A stretch of DNA of 64,000 bases from Arthrobacter sp. Y81 (lineage in GTDB: Bacteria > Actinomycetota > Actinomycetes > Actinomycetales > Micrococcaceae): positions 1 through 64,000 of the forward strand of contig NZ_PJIL01000006.1 of NCBI RefSeq assembly GCF_002929335.1, in the 5' to 3' direction. The first letter of the stretch is position 1, and each line of letters starts with the position of its first letter. Position numbers and translations under genes: made by a program. Below, in pieces: positions 61,665-64,000 of this stretch. The notes beneath the pieces were generated by a model. It saw nothing but the letters and a program-made list of their open reading frames with translations, had not been told where the DNA came from and searched no databases.

Positions 61665-62726
61665 CTAGCCGACCTTTTTCGCAAAAATTCCGTCTTCGCC
61701 GAACTTGTGGGCAAGTTTGTTGGCCCCCCAGATCAGCACCAGACTGACCACGCCTTTGGCCAGGCCGGCGGCTGCACCCGAGCTCCAGCCACCGCCAACG
61801 ACACCGGTGTAGTAAGTGAACGTGTCAAGGACTTCCGCGGCGCCTGCCCCCACAGCATCGCGTTGAAGGATGAACTGCTCAAAGCCAACGGACAGGATGT
61901 CTCCGATCCGGAGGATCAGCAGCAGGACGATGACGGGGCGCAGCCCGGGCAGTGTGATGTGCCAGACCCTTCGCCAGCGGCCGGCTCCGTCGGCGGCGGC
62001 AGCCTCGTAGAGGGATGCGTCAATGCTGGCGAGGGCGGCCAGGAAGATGATCATGGCCCACCCGGCGTCCTTCCAGATCATCTGGACAACCACCAGCACC
62101 GGGAAGGTGTCGGGATTGGTCATGAACGGGATGGTGTCCATGCCCATGTCCCGCAGCGAGTTATTGATGAACCCGGCGCCACCCAGCATCTGCTGGAAGA
62201 AGGCAATGACCAGGACCCAGGAGAGGAAGTGCGGCAGGTAGGCGATGCTCTGGAAGACCTTGCGGATGCGCGGGCTCATCAGCGAATCCACGATGAGGGC
62301 CAGGACGAGCGGCACCGGGAAGAGGAACACCAACTGCCAGCCGGCAAGATACAGCGTATTCCAAAACGCGTTGACGAAATCCGGATTGATAAACAGATCC
62401 GAAAAATTCTGCCAGCCCACCCAGAGGCTATCGCCGATGCCCAGATATGGCTGGTAGTCCTGGAAGGCGATCACGTTGCCAAGGATGGGTATGTAGAAAA
62501 ATACGAGTAGAAACAGCACCCCCGGCAACATCATGACCAGCATTTGCTTGTCGCGACGCAGCCGGCTCATGAGGCTCTTGCGTTCTCCAGGTGTCCTCCC
62601 TGAGCTGCGCCGATCAGCGGCCCCGTTCGGATCCACTGGCGTGGTGGGCCCTCCTTCTCTGCCCCCCGCATCCTGCACGTGCTGTTGTGCCGGCGATGCC
62701 GTCACTTTCTCGGTAGTCGGGTTCAC
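61665..62726 (-). CDS. sugar ABC permease, LplB type
   Basis: A 353-residue permease with a polar N-terminus of about 60 residues and six helices. PILGNVIAFQDYQPYLG and SIAYLPHFLSWVLV are typical for LplB/YteP proteins. The EAA loop is YEAAAADGAGRWRRVWHITLP. GTG start with GGAGG 6 nt upstream. First gene of the leftward galactoside operon. Confidence 0.93.
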   Translation of the reverse strand: MNPTTEKVTASPAQQHVQDAGGREGGPTTPVDPNGAADRRSSGRTPGERKSLMSRLRRDKQMLVMMLPGVLFLLVFFYIPILGNVIAFQDYQPYLGIGDSLWVGWQNFSDLFINPDFVNAFWNTLYLAGWQLVFLFPVPLVLALIVDSLMSPRIRKVFQSIAYLPHFLSWVLVIAFFQQMLGGAGFINNSLRDMGMDTIPFMTNPDTFPVLVVVQMIWKDAGWAMIIFLAALASIDASLYEAAAADGAGRWRRVWHITLPGLRPVIVLLLILRIGDILSVGFEQFILQRDAVGAGAAEVLDTFTYYTGVVGGGWSSGAAAGLAKGVVSLVLIWGANKLAHKFGEDGIFAKKVG

Positions 62727-62796
62727 ACTTTTCCTCCATGCAGACGCTCGTAATCCGTTTAGGTCATATAGCAGTCATGTGACGTGCACCACCTCT

Positions 62797-62808
62797 TTAA
62801 CCGTTTAA
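62797..62808. promoter_or_regulatory. LacI-type operator of the galactoside operon
   Basis: The palindrome TTAACCGTTTAA (TTAA-N-CG-N-TTAA) lies 71 bp upstream of the LplB-type start in the 280-bp divergent region. A half-matching copy (TAATCCGTTTAG) is at 62751-62762. TATATG on the minus strand at 62772-62767 could be the -10 box, which would place the palindrome over the -35 region. Confidence 0.6.
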
Positions 62809-63006
62809 CAGATAGTAGAGCCCGGATCGGCTTTTTGCAAGAAGTTGATCGTTTGAGTGCAAAAACGCGCTCATTTATTCATTGAGACTTGTCCGGGGTG
62901 TGGCCGCGAAGATCGCCTTCACGGGATTTGCGTTCCTCACAAAAATGCAACAACCAGCGTGCGAAACTCCTAACGCCAAAGCCCAACCCGCCATCATGCT
63001 GGAGTC

Positions 63007-63858
63007 ATGATCACTTCGAACGGGTATGTCCTTGACCAGTCCCCCGCACGGTTCGGGTATCTCCCTCCGGTGCCAGCGACTGAGCGCACCGACAAGGACG
63101 CACTGTGGCGGCGGCTGCGCAAAGACGGCTACCTCTATCTCAGCAACCACCTTGATCCCGGTGTGGTGAACAGTTTCCGGGAGTACTACTTCACGAAGTT
63201 GGCCGAGACGGGGCTGGTCCGCGTCGGGACCGAGCCTTCCTTGGGAGTGGGGGATGCGGGTGACTTAGACCGCGCGTCCCTTCGCCGCATACTTTTCGAT
63301 GAGATAGTTCCTGGTGTTGCGTATGAGGGATTGACGGCACACCCGGACATCAAGGACTGGTTCGCCTGGTTGCTGGATGATGAGGTTCATCTGCACAAAA
63401 GGAAAATCATCCGGCACATTCGTCCCGGCGAGGCGGGCATCGGGACTGCAACGCAAGCCCACTACGACCTCGTGTATTTGAGGGAAGGCAGCGAACATGT
63501 CCTCTCGATGTGGATCCCGCTTGGCGATACACCGATCGAAATGGGCGGCCTGGCCTATCTGGAAGGAAGCCATCATTGGGCGTTAGCCGCCGAGCGGAAT
63601 GGCACCCGGAAGCACCCGGCCGCTTCCATGACAGCCGACCTACCGGGGCTGGCTGACACCCATGATGCACGGTGGCTACTCAGCGATTTCCACGCCGGCG
63701 ACGTCATGGTGCACTCCGCCTACACCGTCCACGCTGCAACGGACAATGTGGACCCGGAAAACAGGATCCGGCTCTCCACCGATATCCGCTACCAGCGGGC
63801 CGGCGAACCCATCGACTGGCGCTGGCAAGAGCATTGGTCCGATCAGGACGGACTATGA
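63007..63858 (+). CDS. phytanoyl-CoA dioxygenase-family (PhyH) protein
   Basis: A 283-residue iron(II)/2-oxoglutarate-dependent oxygenase. The iron-binding triad appears as H152-x-D154 in QAHYDLVYL and H242 in VHAATDN, followed by an arginine (about 254) for 2-oxoglutarate. Bacterial members hydroxylate diverse small molecules; the substrate is unknown. It is divergent to the galactoside importer operon and may share the LacI-type operator. Its stop overlaps an ATG of a possible next gene. Confidence 0.88.
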   Translation: MITSNGYVLDQSPARFGYLPPVPATERTDKDALWRRLRKDGYLYLSNHLDPGVVNSFREYYFTKLAETGLVRVGTEPSLGVGDAGDLDRASLRRILFDEIVPGVAYEGLTAHPDIKDWFAWLLDDEVHLHKRKIIRHIRPGEAGIGTATQAHYDLVYLREGSEHVLSMWIPLGDTPIEMGGLAYLEGSHHWALAAERNGTRKHPAASMTADLPGLADTHDARWLLSDFHAGDVMVHSAYTVHAATDNVDPENRIRLSTDIRYQRAGEPIDWRWQEHWSDQDGL

Positions 63859-64000
63859 CGAATGTGGCGCGAGGGGCCGTTGCTTCGGACCCCAGCCGCC
63901 CGGTTCTTCCCCTAGTCCGCGTCGCTGGGTTTCACTTCAGGGGACCGCCTCCGCCCGAGCGGCGGTGCTGGAGGCGGAAATGTGAAGGGGATAGCCCGAC
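63855..64000 (+). CDS. possible partial gene coupled to the PhyH gene
   Basis: An ATG at 63855 overlaps the PhyH stop as ATGA and its frame stays open to the window end (48 codons). The translation is rich in Pro and Arg and matches nothing I recognise, so it may be chance. Confidence 0.2.
   Translation, partial: MTNVARGAVASDPSRPVLPLVRVAGFHFRGPPPPERRCWRRKCEGDSP

Overview
The window is high-GC DNA with dense, overlapping operons, frequent GTG starts and strong GGAGG ribosome sites. Gene families (Asp23/AmaP/DUF6286 cluster, LysE/LysG pair, a Glu-Asp-Phe tRNA cluster, Dpp- and Lpl-type sugar importers with LacI regulators) suggest an actinobacterium, most likely Micrococcaceae (Arthrobacter/Pseudarthrobacter-like). 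The genus is an inference from gene content; no marker gene was compared. I see no phage, insertion sequence, rRNA or CRISPR.

Region 1 (1-6.9 kb): an alpha-glucoside locus. A LacI regulator, a small membrane protein and a three-component CUT1 sugar importer are transcribed leftward, and a GH13 alpha-glucosidase is transcribed divergently; a LacI-type palindrome lies between them. Region 2 (6.9-9.8 kb): five 4-bp-overlapping genes of the Asp23/Gls24 envelope-stress cluster, preceded by a lipoprotein gene. Region 3 (10-24.6 kb): a fructan locus, all leftward: secreted GH68 levansucrase, a 1246-residue secreted GH32 fructanase with four repeated beta-sandwich-like modules, a cytoplasmic GH32 enzyme translationally fused to a five-gene dipeptide-type ABC importer, and a LacI regulator with two operators on its own promoter. 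The levansucrase carries the same palindrome type as the alpha-glucosidase divergon. Together these could make levan from sucrose, later degrade it outside the cell, and import and hydrolyse the oligofructans.

Region 4 (24.6-36.3 kb): a palindromic non-coding stretch, tRNA-Glu/Asp/Phe, a PHP-domain protein, a methyltransferase, LysE/LysG, a class A beta-lactamase, an EamA transporter, a small zincin, a CDF metal exporter, a GGDEF-EAL protein and a RipA-like NlpC/P60 hydrolase. Region 5 (36.3-47.9 kb): a LolA-like protein with an ABC exporter (the permease gene begins in a 15-bp tandem repeat), a PEP-synthase/Rph-like dikinase, a double UspA protein, a short Rossmann flavoprotein, CopC, an NCS2 purine permease and formimidoylglutamase.

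Region 6 (47.9-64 kb): amino-sugar and galactoside catabolism. A decayed GH20 hexosaminidase is followed by nagA and then an operon of AgaS-type deaminase/isomerase, ROK kinase, tagatose-6-P/1-phosphofructokinase-type kinase, class II ketose-bisphosphate aldolase and a DeoR regulator: a complete set for GalNAc breakdown without a PTS. Convergent to it is a beta-galactoside operon: Lpl-type importer, LacI regulator, Gfo/Idh oxidoreductase and GH35 beta-galactosidase, with a phytanoyl-CoA-dioxygenase-like gene divergent at its head.
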